Of a stretch of DNA of 38,842 nt, positions 19,793 to 28,858 are shown piece after piece. The DNA is taken from NCBI GenBank assembly GCA_021810525.1, contig JAJZIP010000009.1, positions 1 through 38,842 of the forward strand, given 5' to 3'. Under the pieces are notes generated by a model. The model had not been told where the DNA came from and ran no database searches. It worked only from the letters and a program-made list of their open reading frames with translations. The DNA comes from Actinomycetes bacterium. GTDB lineage: Bacteria > Actinomycetota > Acidimicrobiia > Acidimicrobiales > Acidimicrobiaceae. Each line of letters opens with the position of its first letter. Position 1 is the first letter of the stretch. Both the position numbers and the translations under genes were made by a program.

Positions 19793-21787
19793 ATGAGTCG
19801 TCAAATGCCCGATAAGCGTCAAAGCGGAAATGATAAAGGAAACAACAAGGGTAACAAAATCCTGCCGAATAGCCCGGACCAAAGCTGGCGCTGGATCGTC
19901 CTTGTGCTAGTGACACTTCTAGCTGCTGCATTCGTCTATGCATCGGTATTCACTCCGCAAACTACCAAACAACTGAGCTACGATACATTTCTCCAGGATG
20001 CCCACGCAAAGCAAGTGACTTCCGCTCAGATTGACAACGCGACAGGAAAGATAACGGGAAAACTGGCCAACGGAACCAGTTACACGGTCAACGGTCCCCT
20101 GCCCTACATCACCAGCGATATTACCCAGCTACGCAGTGAAGGAGTCAACACCTCTTTCTATACCCCTACCTCGAATTTCCTCGCGATAATTCTTGAATAC
20201 GGCCTTCCGCTGATCCTGATATTCGCATTTTTCGCGTACATGAACAGAAGAGCCCAGGGACAGATGTCGGGGATCATGTCAATAGGAAAATCGAAACCAA
20301 AGGTCTACTCGACGGAGAGACCCCGAACGACATTTGATGACGTGGCAGGATACTCGGCGGTAAAGCTCGAGATATCAGAGGTAGTGGATTTTCTCAAAAA
20401 TGCCCAACGATTTCGTGAAATAGGTGCGCGGATACCTAAAGGAATCCTTCTTGTCGGGCCGCCAGGAACCGGTAAAACCCTCCTCGCTCGAGCGGTGGCA
20501 GGCGAGGCTGGGGTTCCTTTCCTGAGTGTGACAGGTTCAGATTTCATGGAGATGTTCGTCGGTGTGGGTGCCTCTCGAGTGCGAGACCTTTTCCAGACTG
20601 CTCGAAAGCAGGCACCAGCGATCGTATTCATCGACGAAATCGACTCCATAGGTAGAAAACGTGGAGCCGGTCTCGGAGGAGGCCATGACGAACGGGAGCA
20701 AACGCTGAACCAGATGCTTTCCGAGATGGACGGCTTTGACACCTCCGAGGGGGTGGTCGTCCTTGCGGCGACCAACCGGCCGGACATTCTTGATCCGGCA
20801 CTTTTGAGAGCTGGTCGATTCGATCGCCAAATCGTCGTTCCTCTCCCAGACCTCGAAGAACGGCTTCCTATCCTCAAAGTCCACTGCCGAGGCAAGAAGA
20901 TCGCCGCTGACGTGGATCTGAGCATCGTAGCCCGCGGAACACCGGGTATGAGTGGGGCCGATCTCGCCAACCTCGTCAACGAAGCCGCGCTTTACGCAGT
21001 AAGGAGATCTTCACCAGAGATCCACATGGAAGACTTCGAGGCAGCTAGAGATAGGGTTTTGATGGGACAGAAGCGCGAGTCTCTCGTTCTTTCCGATCAG
21101 GAGAAGGAGCGGGTCGCATACCACGAAGGCGGTCATGCGGTCCTTGCCTACGTGCTGCCAAACGCGGATCCTGTACACAAGGTAACCATCCTGCCCACCG
21201 GCTTCGCGCTGGGAGTCACGCAGCAACTTCCGGTCGAGGAGCGGCACATCTACCCTAAAGAGTACATCGAAGACTCCCTAGCAGTACGGATGGGAGGCCG
21301 TGTGGCGGAGAGGCTCATCTTTGGGAATCTTTCGACTGGCGCCAACAACGATCTAGTCGGCAATACAGAGCTAGCAAGAAAGATGGTCAGGGAGTGGGGA
21401 ATGAGCAGCAGGATCGGTCCAAGAGCCTGGGGCTCTCAGGGGACCGTATTCCTCGGTGAAGACCTGATGCACAGCCGTGACTACTCCGAAGACACTTCGA
21501 AGATCATCGACGAAGAGATCGACCGAATCCTGCGGGAGCAAGAGGAAAGGGCAATGCAACTGCTCAAGGTCCACCAGAAGGGGCTCGAGCTGGTGGCCAA
21601 CGCCCTCCTTGAGAAGGAGACCATAGACGGCAACGAAGTTGCAGCCCTCATTGACGAAGGCTACGGATCACCGGTCTACGGCCCAGATTCCAAGAAGGCT
21701 CGAAAGCTGAAGCTGGGGAGCGAGGAGCGCACAAGCGAACGGTCGATCAGCGACGATCTCGCGGACATCGACCCACCCAAACTCTAG
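19793..21787 (+). CDS. ftsH: ATP-dependent zinc metalloprotease FtsH
   Basis: This membrane-anchored AAA+ protease degrades damaged or unassembled membrane proteins and some regulators. TM1 is [19 protein letters not shown] near the start, then an external domain, TM2 ([19 protein letters not shown]), the AAA module with GPPGTGKT, Walker [16 protein letters not shown] and [23 protein letters not shown]. The peptidase has HEGGH, the HExxH zinc motif with Gly for the usual Ala. The frame is open back to a TTG at 19742. I prefer ATG 19793 because TAACAT (19780-19785) sits seven bases before it and would give a leaderless message. ATG at 19784 or 19805 is possible. No Shine-Dalgarno site precedes any of them. 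Confidence 0.93.
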   Translation: MSRQMPDKRQSGNDKGNNKGNKILPNSPDQSWRWIVLVLVTLLAAAFVYASVFTPQTTKQLSYDTFLQDAHAKQVTSAQIDNATGKITGKLANGTSYTVNGPLPYITSDITQLRSEGVNTSFYTPTSNFLAIILEYGLPLILIFAFFAYMNRRAQGQMSGIMSIGKSKPKVYSTERPRTTFDDVAGYSAVKLEISEVVDFLKNAQRFREIGARIPKGILLVGPPGTGKTLLARAVAGEAGVPFLSVTGSDFMEMFVGVGASRVRDLFQTARKQAPAIVFIDEIDSIGRKRGAGLGGGHDEREQTLNQMLSEMDGFDTSEGVVVLAATNRPDILDPALLRAGRFDRQIVVPLPDLEERLPILKVHCRGKKIAADVDLSIVARGTPGMSGADLANLVNEAALYAVRRSSPEIHMEDFEAARDRVLMGQKRESLVLSDQEKERVAYHEGGHAVLAYVLPNADPVHKVTILPTGFALGVTQQLPVEERHIYPKEYIEDSLAVRMGGRVAERLIFGNLSTGANNDLVGNTELARKMVREWGMSSRIGPRAWGSQGTVFLGEDLMHSRDYSEDTSKIIDEEIDRILREQEERAMQLLKVHQKGLELVANALLEKETIDGNEVAALIDEGYGSPVYGPDSKKARKLKLGSEERTSERSISDDLADIDPPKL

Positions 21788-21800
21788 GCTAGCCTAGAGT
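21781..21800. repeat. 20-bp perfect palindrome overlapping the ftsH stop
   Basis: The sequence ACTCTAGGCTAGCCTAGAGT equals its own reverse complement and includes the ftsH TAG stop (21785-21787). As RNA it could fold into an 8-bp stem with a CTAG loop. No T-run follows, so it is not a textbook intrinsic terminator. It could be a mRNA 3'-end stabiliser or a protein-binding dyad. Confidence 0.6.
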
Positions 21801-21842
21801 GACAGCGACGGTGATTCATTGGAAAGGCGTTCCACTCTCAAT

Positions 21843-21872
21843 TTGTCAACTGTCACTGCCATAACTCATAAT
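21843..21872 (+). promoter_or_regulatory. Promoter of a leaderless 62-codon gene
   Basis: TTGTCA at 21843-21848 and CATAAT at 21867-21872 are 18 bases apart, each a 5/6 match to consensus. The ATG at 21879 begins six bases after the -10 hexamer, where transcription should start, so the message would be leaderless. No Shine-Dalgarno sequence is present, which agrees. Confidence 0.6.
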
Positions 21873-21878
21873 TCAATT

Positions 21879-22067
21879 ATGAGTGGACAGATGAGACTTG
21901 TTGAGATTGAAGAGCGGATTCCGAACTGGGTACTTGATCGCCAAACAAGAGAAGTAGGGCTCAAAGGGGTTGCTGTCGCCAGGGCCATCCTCGAGAAGAA
22001 GTCAGGCAAGAATTCGCCCAGCTTCTCAGGCGAGATGAAAAAATTCAAGATCGCCGGCAACCGATAG
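21879..22067 (+). CDS. Small conserved-looking protein of unknown function (62 aa)
   Basis: The product starts MSGQMRLVEIEERIPNWVLD and continues with RQTREVGLKGVAVARAIL. It is charged, without signal peptide or TM segments, and has a basic C-terminal tail (KKFKIAG). The segment W-x-LD-x-x-TR-x-x-G-x-x-G-x-x-x-AR looks like a small protein family I believe recurs in actinobacteria, but I cannot name a function. The start is chosen because a good promoter ends just before this ATG (leaderless). Another in-frame ATG is at 21891. It lies between ftsH and the YdjC-like gene. Confidence 0.65.
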   Translation: MSGQMRLVEIEERIPNWVLDRQTREVGLKGVAVARAILEKKSGKNSPSFSGEMKKFKIAGNR

Positions 22068-22149
22068 CAGTTTCGGCAATTTAGACTTTGCAAGCAGACG
22101 GAGAGGGTAACCTTTTTATCGTCCGAGCATTGCAAGCTGGAGAGTCCGA

Positions 22150-23046
22150 ATGGATCAATACCCACTCTTAACTGAACGATTGGGATTTCCCAACGGAACG
22201 AAAGCCCTAATCGTAACTTGTGATTGTCTCGGGTTCTGTCATTCCTGCAACATCGGCATCTATGACGTCCTTCGGAACGGGATTGCCACCTCTTCAAGGC
22301 TAATTGTGCCTGCGCCGTGGTCTCGCGACGCGGTTGTTCGATACCGCGGCGAAGACGTAGGGGTCGAGCTAACGTTGAACTCTTCAAACCCGATCCTTCA
22401 CTTTGGTCCTCTAACCCAAGCACCCTCGCTCTTGGACGGGCAGGGAGGATTCCCTATAACGCTGGAAGATCTCTGGGACCATGCCGATCTCGCTGAGACG
22501 CGCCGAGAATGCCGAGCACAGATCGAACGTGCAATCTACTGGGGGTTCGACGTATCTCACATTGCATCTGAACTCGACGCGTTGATAATGCGACCGGAGT
22601 TCTTTGACATCCTTTTGGAACTTGCCATAGAATTCGATCTCCCGATTTCCCTCCCTGATTACTTGAATGAGGAGAGAATCGGATTCCCGGTCAAAACACT
22701 GGCGTTCGAAGAGGGCGCGATCTTTCCCGATAGAGTGATCGATCCCTTTTCCGCCTATGAGCCTCTTGACCCCGCGTCACAGGATCTTATTGAAAATGCC
22801 ATCTTCTCAGTGGAGGAAGGCATAACCGAGCTATGCATCCGCCCGGCACAGGACACTCCGGAACTGCGGGCAATCACACCTGAGTGGGCCACCTTCGTTT
22901 CCCAAAAGACAGCCGCAAGCGAGCGACGTCACTTTGACCACCTGCTGTCACGAGCCAACATCACCCTAATCAGCTACCGGGAGATCAGAAACCGGGCCAG
23001 AGCGATCAAAGGTGGGACTCGCTCACACCGATCCAATTACGTATAG
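22150..23046 (+). CDS. YdjC/ChbG-fold protein with an altered metal site
   Basis: The 298-aa protein aligns by eye with ChbG/HpnK carbohydrate deacetylases, metal enzymes that remove N-acetyl groups from oligosaccharides. It keeps the segments ALIVTCDCLGF, RLIVPAPW, HFGPLTQAPSLLDGQGGFP, CRAQIERAIYWGFDVSH and RPEFFDILLELA. The catalytic positions differ. The usual DDxG reads D25-C26-L-G, the HLTL histidine is E73 (ELTL), and the second metal histidine is E141 (HIASELD). Four cysteines cluster at C24, C26, C30 and C33. It may be inactive, use another metal, or bind a Zn or Fe-S centre. The ATG follows GGAGAG. Confidence 0.75.
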   Translation: MDQYPLLTERLGFPNGTKALIVTCDCLGFCHSCNIGIYDVLRNGIATSSRLIVPAPWSRDAVVRYRGEDVGVELTLNSSNPILHFGPLTQAPSLLDGQGGFPITLEDLWDHADLAETRRECRAQIERAIYWGFDVSHIASELDALIMRPEFFDILLELAIEFDLPISLPDYLNEERIGFPVKTLAFEEGAIFPDRVIDPFSAYEPLDPASQDLIENAIFSVEEGITELCIRPAQDTPELRAITPEWATFVSQKTAASERRHFDHLLSRANITLISYREIRNRARAIKGGTRSHRSNYV

Positions 23047-23095
23047 AGTCTTAATAGGGCCTATAATTTCTGTCAAGTAGGAAAGGTCAATTGCC

Positions 23096-23278
23096 ATGTT
23101 CGCAGAAATACTTGGGCTTGACTCCATAGTCGTCGTAGCAATCATTGTCTTGGTAATTGGAGCCAGCAGACTTCCGAAGATTGCACGATCGGTAGGACAA
23201 GCCAAGGGCGAATTCGAAAAGGGTCTAAAGGAAGGCTCCGTAACAGCGGAGACTGACGTAGAGAAGAAAGAGCAGTAG
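23096..23278 (+). CDS. tatA: TatA/E-like twin-arginine translocase component
   Basis: The 60-aa protein has a short N-terminus, one TM helix (about residues 8-22: DSIVVVAIIVLVIGA), the hinge and amphipathic helix SRLPKIARSVGQAKGEFEKGLKEG, and a charged tail. This is the TatA/TatE/TatB layout. The usual FG before the helix is IGAS here. TatA oligomers form the pore or weakened membrane patch for folded Sec-independent substrates. No tatC or tatB is in the window, so this is a stand-alone copy. An AGGAAAGG purine run precedes the ATG at a rather long spacing. Confidence 0.85.
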   Translation: MFAEILGLDSIVVVAIIVLVIGASRLPKIARSVGQAKGEFEKGLKEGSVTAETDVEKKEQ

Positions 23279-23311
23279 CTAACTGCCTTCGAGCGTTTGC
23301 CGTGCCTGAAT

Positions 23312-23698
23312 CTAGAACTGTGTGACAGCTGCAACAGCTGTCTGAAGATCGCGATATTCATCAGAGGTAGTAATTGGCAAAAGCGCCATCAGTTTCCCCA
23401 TGTTGCCCGTCACCTTTATTTTTCCTTGCATGAATGCAGCCGTAGCATCGAGTTCGCACTTTTGGATCGCCATGGCATCGTTCCACTCCTGGCTCAGAAC
23501 AACCTCTGGCTCATCGAGTTCCCCGAGCTTGCACTCCACGAGCTTTCCGTCCTCCACAATCCAGTAGTAAAACACGTTTCCGTTTGGACCATTGAGGATC
23601 TCGAACTGGATTGCCGCTGTTGCACCAGGACGCAATGGTTGAGACTGAGCCATCTTCAAATACTCATCCATCCATTCAGCAGTAAGCCACTTTGCCAT
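23312..23698 (-). CDS. SCP2 sterol-binding-domain protein
   Basis: The 128-aa protein has the features of a stand-alone SCP2-like lipid-binding domain: FEILNGPNGNVFYYWIVEDGKLVECKLGE, EPEVVLSQEWNDAMAI and the closing AFMQGKIKVTGNMGKLMALLP segment. Such domains bind fatty acyl or sterol-like ligands in the cytosol. A ligand for this one is unknown. The frame is open to a GTG at 23704. I choose the ATG at 23698 because TGGAG lies seven bases upstream; for the GTG the same site would be far too close. It follows mca on the same strand by about 76 bases. Confidence 0.85.
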   Translation of the reverse strand: MAKWLTAEWMDEYLKMAQSQPLRPGATAAIQFEILNGPNGNVFYYWIVEDGKLVECKLGELDEPEVVLSQEWNDAMAIQKCELDATAAFMQGKIKVTGNMGKLMALLPITTSDEYRDLQTAVAAVTQF

Positions 23699-23774
23699 TG
23701 CCACACTCCAGTCAACACAGAATTAACAATCACCGATGTTATCAAGCTAAGCAATCAATTCAAGGAAGCATCAT

Positions 23775-24647
23775 CTATTTATCTTCTAGACCAGCAAAGA
23801 GATCTTCTTCGAATCCTTCCTCGGGCTTCGTATTTCCGACGGCAGACCTGGCGAGGATGTAGTCGTCCCATGGCCACACCTCCTCGGACACTTCATCAGG
23901 CAAGCCGAACCAGAAGTTCGATTTCGGGTCTATCTGAGTTGCGTGAGCCAAGAGCGCATCCTTCCTGATTCTGAAGTAACCCCTGACGTCTATGCGCGTA
24001 GTGATCTCATGATCATTGCCAAGACGGTTCAGTCGGTCTTCAGGAAACGGAGATTTGATGCCGAGTTCTACGAACTTTTCATGAAAAGCTCTGACTCGGC
24101 CGGATGCCCAAGCGCTGTAGTAGATTTTGGAAATCTGATGCGCCTCGCCGAGTTCGGGCCTATAACTGGGATCTCCGGAGCGGTCATATGCATAGACAGA
24201 TATGTCATGGACCTTCAGGTGGTCTGGATGGGGATAGCCCGCCTGATCTTCGTGATATGTCACCATGACCTGAGGCTTCTCTCTCCGAATGATCGCGATG
24301 AGCTTGTCGCCAGCCTCTTCCAGAGGCGCCTGAGCGAACGAGTCCGGATTGGAGTTACTCGGCTCTCCCGGCATCCCCGAGTCCCTGTATCCCAGCAGGT
24401 AAAGCCGGTCATATCCGATGATCCTTATCGCGTTGTCGAGTTCTTCCCTGCGGATCTGAGCGAGATTCTCCTTCACCTCCGGTCTGTCCATAGCCGGATT
24501 GTTTATATCACCCTCTTCCCCTCCCGTGCATGTCACCAGCACGCTGCGAACTCCTCGATCGTGAAGCTTTGCGACTGTTGCGCAGCCTTTGGATGACTCG
24601 TCATCTGGGTGTGCATGAACCGTTAGAAGTGTAAGACTTTTTGCCAT
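23775..24647 (-). CDS. mca: Mycothiol S-conjugate amidase
   Basis: The 290-aa zinc amidase of the LmbE/PIG-L family cleaves mycothiol S-conjugates to a mercapturic acid and GlcN-Ins, exporting toxins and recycling the sugar. The zinc motif HAHPDDESSKG is at 11-21 (H13, D16) and the second zinc histidine lies in YPHPDHLKVHD. CTGGEEGDINNPAM and the long C-terminal region ending WPWDDYILARS distinguish Mca from the shorter deacetylase MshB. This gene is good evidence for an actinobacterial host. A promoter is visible 34 bases upstream. The ATG at 24647 has no strong ribosome-binding site. Confidence 0.92.
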   Translation of the reverse strand: MAKSLTLLTVHAHPDDESSKGCATVAKLHDRGVRSVLVTCTGGEEGDINNPAMDRPEVKENLAQIRREELDNAIRIIGYDRLYLLGYRDSGMPGEPSNSNPDSFAQAPLEEAGDKLIAIIRREKPQVMVTYHEDQAGYPHPDHLKVHDISVYAYDRSGDPSYRPELGEAHQISKIYYSAWASGRVRAFHEKFVELGIKSPFPEDRLNRLGNDHEITTRIDVRGYFRIRKDALLAHATQIDPKSNFWFGLPDEVSEEVWPWDDYILARSAVGNTKPEEGFEEDLFAGLEDK

Positions 24648-25116
24648 CGTTTCATTTTAGTTAGTTTCACGCCGAACGAAATTATCAATGCCGCAGAGGG
24701 ATTTGTCCAAGGAGTTCGGACTCATATAATGCGTGCGAGCATGTAGCAGCCGCCGAAGCGTTTCCGCTCACTTTCACCGAATGCCCAAAACCAGGAACAC
24801 GCCCATCTCTGTCCGAAGCGACCTCTCCTCACTGAGGCGTAGATGCTGAACAGCCAAGACACCCAATTTTCTCCAAAGTCAATTCCTTGATATGATTCCA
24901 GGAAAGTCTGAGCTAACTGAAGGGCGGAATTGTCCAGCGCCTGTCAACAATGGTCTAGGTCTTCAAGACTACAGCTTTCTGTGTTGCCCTTTGGCTCACT
25001 GGACCGGGCTTTAGTCCGTGACGGGCGCGAGCGGATTCCCAGCGAAGATCAAATCTGATCGGGGTGGCATTAATGAATATTTTACGATTCCGACACCAGG
25101 CGGAGGTGAGGCACTG
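24648..25116. other. Intergenic region between divergent mca and Rid-family genes
   Basis: This 469-base stretch carries the mca promoter at 24681-24709 and a GGAGG site (25102-25106) for the plus-strand Rid gene. I found no tRNA, small RNA signature or convincing coding frame. The Rid frame is open upstream to a GTG at 25018, but those codons show no family similarity. No clear plus-strand promoter was found. Confidence 0.5.
24681..24709 (-). promoter_or_regulatory. Promoter of mca
   Basis: On the minus strand TGGACA (24704-24709) and GATAAT (24681-24686) are 17 bases apart, each a 5/6 match to the housekeeping consensus. Transcription would start near 24674, giving a leader of about 27 bases before the mca ATG at 24647. 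Confidence 0.6.
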
Positions 25117-25527
25117 ATGACCACGCCACATCGCATCGTCAATCCTGAGTCTTTGCCAAAGCCCGTGGGCTTCGCGCACGCCATAGTGGCCGTTCCAGGT
25201 CGAACCGTCTATCTGGGTGGTCAAGCGGCCTTGGAGGCTGACGGATTCACAGTCATATCCGGAGGGCTGGTCGAGCAGTTCGACAGGTCTCTCTTCTATG
25301 TAGTGGAGGCCCTAAAAGCAGCGGGCGGCACTCCGGAACATTTGGTGTCGATGCTGGTATTTGTCACGGATGCCGCAGAGTATAGGGAGAATATGAGAAG
25401 CGTGGGCAAGATCTGGCGGAGCCACGTTGGCCGCCACTATCCGGCTATGACACTTTTGCAAGTGGGAGGGTTGCTCTATCCGGAGTTGCAGGTGGAGTTG
25501 TTGGCAACTGCCGTGATCCCAGATTAG
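25117..25527 (+). CDS. Rid-family (YjgF/YER057c/UK114) protein lacking the catalytic arginine
   Basis: The 136-aa product has the Rid/YjgF chorismate-mutase-like fold: VYLGGQAALEADG, DRSLFYVVEALKAAGGTPEHLVSMLVFVTD and LQVELLATAVIP. In archetypal RidA an Arg in PARS/PART binds the imine acid and is needed for 2-aminoacrylate deamination. Here the segment reads PAMT with M111 at that position. It is therefore probably one of the Rid subgroups without imine deaminase activity, and the substrate is unknown. The start at ATG 25117 is preceded by GGAGGTGAGG. It is a single gene, convergent with dnaE2. Confidence 0.85.
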   Translation: MTTPHRIVNPESLPKPVGFAHAIVAVPGRTVYLGGQAALEADGFTVISGGLVEQFDRSLFYVVEALKAAGGTPEHLVSMLVFVTDAAEYRENMRSVGKIWRSHVGRHYPAMTLLQVGGLLYPELQVELLATAVIPD

Positions 25528-25681
25528 GGAATCGACTCCAGTTACAGATTGGAATCGACATGGGGCGGCATGATATCCCAACCGTCGCTTCTTGAAGATG
25601 CATGGAATATGCGACAGCCGTTTTTGAGGCCCCATCACAGAAACTGCGACGGCATTGGATCGCACACAGCGGATCCCTAGC

Positions 25682-25697
25682 TTGAGGGCACCCTCAA
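25682..25697. repeat. Inverted repeat at the dnaE2 stop codon
   Basis: TTGAGGG and CCCTCAA are separated by two bases and overlap the dnaE2 TGA (25694-25696). It could form a 6-bp stem with a 4-base loop. No T-run follows in either direction, so the terminator role is uncertain. Confidence 0.35.
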
Positions 25698-28600
25698 TGG
25701 AAATCCCTTGAGGCAGCTCTTATTTTGACTGGCAGCTTTTCAAGCTTCTCTGCAACGACATTTATAACTCCACTCACAGTCTCCACCCTCCCGCTGACTA
25801 TGAGAGCTGGGGAGAGTCTGGCTATCGATCTGTACCTTATCCACAGACCCTTGGAGCAAACGATGTTGATCAGTCCAGATTCATCTTCCAGGTTGATAAA
25901 TGTTGTTCCCTTTGCCGTAGACGGACGCTGCCTATGTGTAACCACGCCCGCAACCTTTACTCGCTCACCATTTGAACAGTGAACCAGATCTTTGGCTAAT
26001 ACCACTCCAGCAGCTGCCAGCTCGTCCCTTTCAAATCCAAGAGGGTGCCCTCCCGGAGAGATCCCATAAGACCACAGCTGCATATAGACCCTCTCGCGCT
26101 CACTTACAGGGCCAAGCGGCGGCGCCGTAGTGCCAACGGCCATGGAAGGAAGTATCCCATCGGAGTAACGGGAGCTGGGCCCAGCTGCCCAAAGTGCACT
26201 TCTGGTATCTAAAGGGACCGAAGAAAGATCATCTGCGAAAAGGCCATCTAATGCACCTGAGGTAGCCAGAGCTTCCAACTGGGCGGTATTCATGGGAACG
26301 GATCCGGCTAAATGCTCTATAGATCTGTAGGGGCCGTTCTTTGCAATCCTTTCTGCCAAAGCCTCACTGATTCCCCGTATAGAAGAGATTCCTATTCGAA
26401 GAGCTATCTCATCCCCTGCTCTCTCTAAGTCGGTCCTATGATTGGAGTGGTTTACGTGAGGGGTCAAAACCCTGACGCCATGCCTTTTGGCATCTGCAAC
26501 CAACGTTTGGGGAGACCAAAACCCCATAGGTTGAGCCCTGATGAGCCCAGCGCAAAAAGCAGCGGGATAGTAGTACTTGAACCAAGCGCTTGAATAAACA
26601 AGGTATGCAAAAGCAGCAGAGTGACTCTCGGGGAATCCAAAGGAGGCAAAGGCTGAAAGCTTGCCAAATATCTGTTCAGCTACCGGTTCCGATATGCCTC
26701 TTTGGAACATGCCTTCAAAAAGTCCCTTCTTTAGGAGATTCATCCTTTCACTGGAGCGTTTGGACCCCATAGCACTTCTCAGCTGATCGGCTTCCCCAGG
26801 GGTAAATCCTGCTACATCTATTGCCATCTGCATCAACTGTTCTTGAAACAGCGGAACGCCCAAAGTCTTCGACAGCGAGTTCTCCAAGAGCGGGTGAAGA
26901 TACGTGATCTCTTCGAGGCCGTTCCTCCTTCTGATATACGGATGGACCGACCCTCCCTGTATCGGCCCAGGACGTATGAGAGCCACCTCAACCACCAGGT
27001 CGTAAAAGCAGCGCGGTTTCAATCTTGGCAGGGTGGCCATCTGTGCCCTACTTTCGACCTGGAAAACTCCGACAGTATCCGCTCTGGAGAGCATCTCGTA
27101 TATGCAGTCCTCCTGCGGTATAAGAGCTAGGTCGACTTCCCGGCCATGGAACTCCCTGACCAGATCGACCATCTCATGCAATGCCGAGAGCATCCCTAGA
27201 CCCAAGAGATCAAATTTAACCAAACCGACCTGGGCGCAATCGTCTTTGTCCCACTGGATAACAGTCCGGTTCTCCATTCTCGCCCACTCTATGGGACATA
27301 CCTCGGAGATCTCCCTGTCACATATGACCATCCCTCCAACGTGGATCCCCGTGTGTCGTGGGTTGTTCTCTATCTGCAAAGCAATATCCAAAACTCCCTG
27401 GGGTGCAGTCACAACTCTGCCTCCATCTGCATCTTTGAGTTCCAAGCTGTGGACAAGCCCCGGATGCCTCTCAACCTGAGAGACCCAAGAATCCACAACC
27501 CCTTGGGAGTGACCGAATGCTTTGGCAACATCACGTACGGCGGATTTGGATCTATAAGTTATTACTGTGCCAACCTGGCTCGCTCTTAGGCGGGAGTGAC
27601 GTCTGTATATGTACTGGATTACCTCTTCACGTCGATCGCTCTCGATATCCACATCAATGTCCGGAGGACCGTCTCTGTGCGGGGAAAGAAACCGTTCGAA
27701 CAAAAGCCTGAGAGAGACCGGGTCGACATTTGTTATGCCGATGGCATAACAGACGGCGGAGTTGGCTGCAGACCCCCTGCCCTGACAAAAAATGTTATTG
27801 GCCACACAGAACTCAACTATGTCCCAGACGATCAGAAAGTAACCTGCAAATCCAAGCTCGGATATGATATCAAGCTCATAGTCGAGCTGCTCGTAAGCAC
27901 CCTGTATCCGAGGACTGCTCCTTGGCCCATATCTGGCAGGAGCCATACGGTAGGTGAGTTCTCGCAAAAAGCTCATCTCGTCATGACCCTGGGGAACCAA
28001 GAAGTCTGGAAGCTTGGGAGCTATGAGCTCCAAGTCAAAGGCGCACTCGAGACCAAGATCATGGGCATTCTGCACCAGCGTAGGAAATCTACTGAAACGC
28101 CTTAGCTGCTCTTTCGGAGAACGAAGATTTGCCATTGGATAGGGAGGAAGCCACCCCTCGATCTCATCAATGGGCTTGTTGGACCTTATGGCCATCAGCA
28201 CCTGATGAAGCTGCGCGGAGTCCCTGGTGGCATAGTGGACATTATTGGTGGCCACCAGCTCTACCCCCAAAGAGGTGGCGATTTGGACAAACTCCGCATT
28301 TCGTGGCTCGTCTAGCGGGTCAGCATGATCCCAGCACTCTACGAATACCTTGTCCCTGCCAAAAAGCTCGCATAGATGCCCGAGCCTCTTTTTTGCCGCC
28401 GCTGGACCCTGCTCGAAAAGAGCCTTGGCGATAGGACCTTTGCGACATCCTGTCAAAACAACCCAATCGCCGGAGTTGGCAGAGGCCAGCTCCTCGTAGG
28501 AAAGCTCAAAGCTTCCCTTCTCTGTATTTGCCATATGTCCAGCTGAAATTACCTTGGACAAAGAGCTGTACCCTTTTGGCCCCTTTGCCAGCACGACCAC

Positions 28601-28858
28601 GTGATCCCCGATTGGATCGATCATCTTATCCCTTGGAGTGCCGCCTTCCAGAGTGAGTTCAGCTCCATAGATAGTCGGCAATCCACACAATCTTGCAGCA
28701 CTGGCGAAGCGAGGAACTGCGTAAAGTCCGTTATGGTCAGTGATAGCAACTGCAGACAAGCCGAGCGAGGAGGCCACCTTTACGAGCTCTTCCGGATCGC
28801 TTGCACCGTCTAAAAAGCTGAAGTTGGAGTGACAGTGAAGCTCTGCGTAACCTTCCAT
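25694..28858 (-). CDS. dnaE2: Error-prone DNA polymerase III alpha subunit DnaE2 (ImuC)
   Basis: The 1054-aa C-family polymerase carries out translesion synthesis after DNA damage together with ImuA and ImuB. A PHP domain fills the first 200 residues or so (LHCHSNFSFLDGAS at 7-20). The polymerase active site includes CQGRGSAANSAVCYAIGI from 358 and the catalytic acidic motif PDIDVD at 399-404. A helix-hairpin-helix region and a C-terminal OB fold follow (VKVAGVVTHRQRPSTAKGTTF). The length is that of DnaE2; replicative DnaE1 is about 100 residues longer. The ATG at 28858 lies eight bases after a -10 hexamer that abuts a LexA-type box. It is the SOS-regulated partner of imuA-imuB at 31341-33686. 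Confidence 0.94.
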   Translation of the reverse strand: MEGYAELHCHSNFSFLDGASDPEELVKVASSLGLSAVAITDHNGLYAVPRFASAARLCGLPTIYGAELTLEGGTPRDKMIDPIGDHVVVLAKGPKGYSSLSKVISAGHMANTEKGSFELSYEELASANSGDWVVLTGCRKGPIAKALFEQGPAAAKKRLGHLCELFGRDKVFVECWDHADPLDEPRNAEFVQIATSLGVELVATNNVHYATRDSAQLHQVLMAIRSNKPIDEIEGWLPPYPMANLRSPKEQLRRFSRFPTLVQNAHDLGLECAFDLELIAPKLPDFLVPQGHDEMSFLRELTYRMAPARYGPRSSPRIQGAYEQLDYELDIISELGFAGYFLIVWDIVEFCVANNIFCQGRGSAANSAVCYAIGITNVDPVSLRLLFERFLSPHRDGPPDIDVDIESDRREEVIQYIYRRHSRLRASQVGTVITYRSKSAVRDVAKAFGHSQGVVDSWVSQVERHPGLVHSLELKDADGGRVVTAPQGVLDIALQIENNPRHTGIHVGGMVICDREISEVCPIEWARMENRTVIQWDKDDCAQVGLVKFDLLGLGMLSALHEMVDLVREFHGREVDLALIPQEDCIYEMLSRADTVGVFQVESRAQMATLPRLKPRCFYDLVVEVALIRPGPIQGGSVHPYIRRRNGLEEITYLHPLLENSLSKTLGVPLFQEQLMQMAIDVAGFTPGEADQLRSAMGSKRSSERMNLLKKGLFEGMFQRGISEPVAEQIFGKLSAFASFGFPESHSAAFAYLVYSSAWFKYYYPAAFCAGLIRAQPMGFWSPQTLVADAKRHGVRVLTPHVNHSNHRTDLERAGDEIALRIGISSIRGISEALAERIAKNGPYRSIEHLAGSVPMNTAQLEALATSGALDGLFADDLSSVPLDTRSALWAAGPSSRYSDGILPSMAVGTTAPPLGPVSERERVYMQLWSYGISPGGHPLGFERDELAAAGVVLAKDLVHCSNGERVKVAGVVTHRQRPSTAKGTTFINLEDESGLINIVCSKGLWIRYRSIARLSPALIVSGRVETVSGVINVVAEKLEKLPVKIRAASRDFH

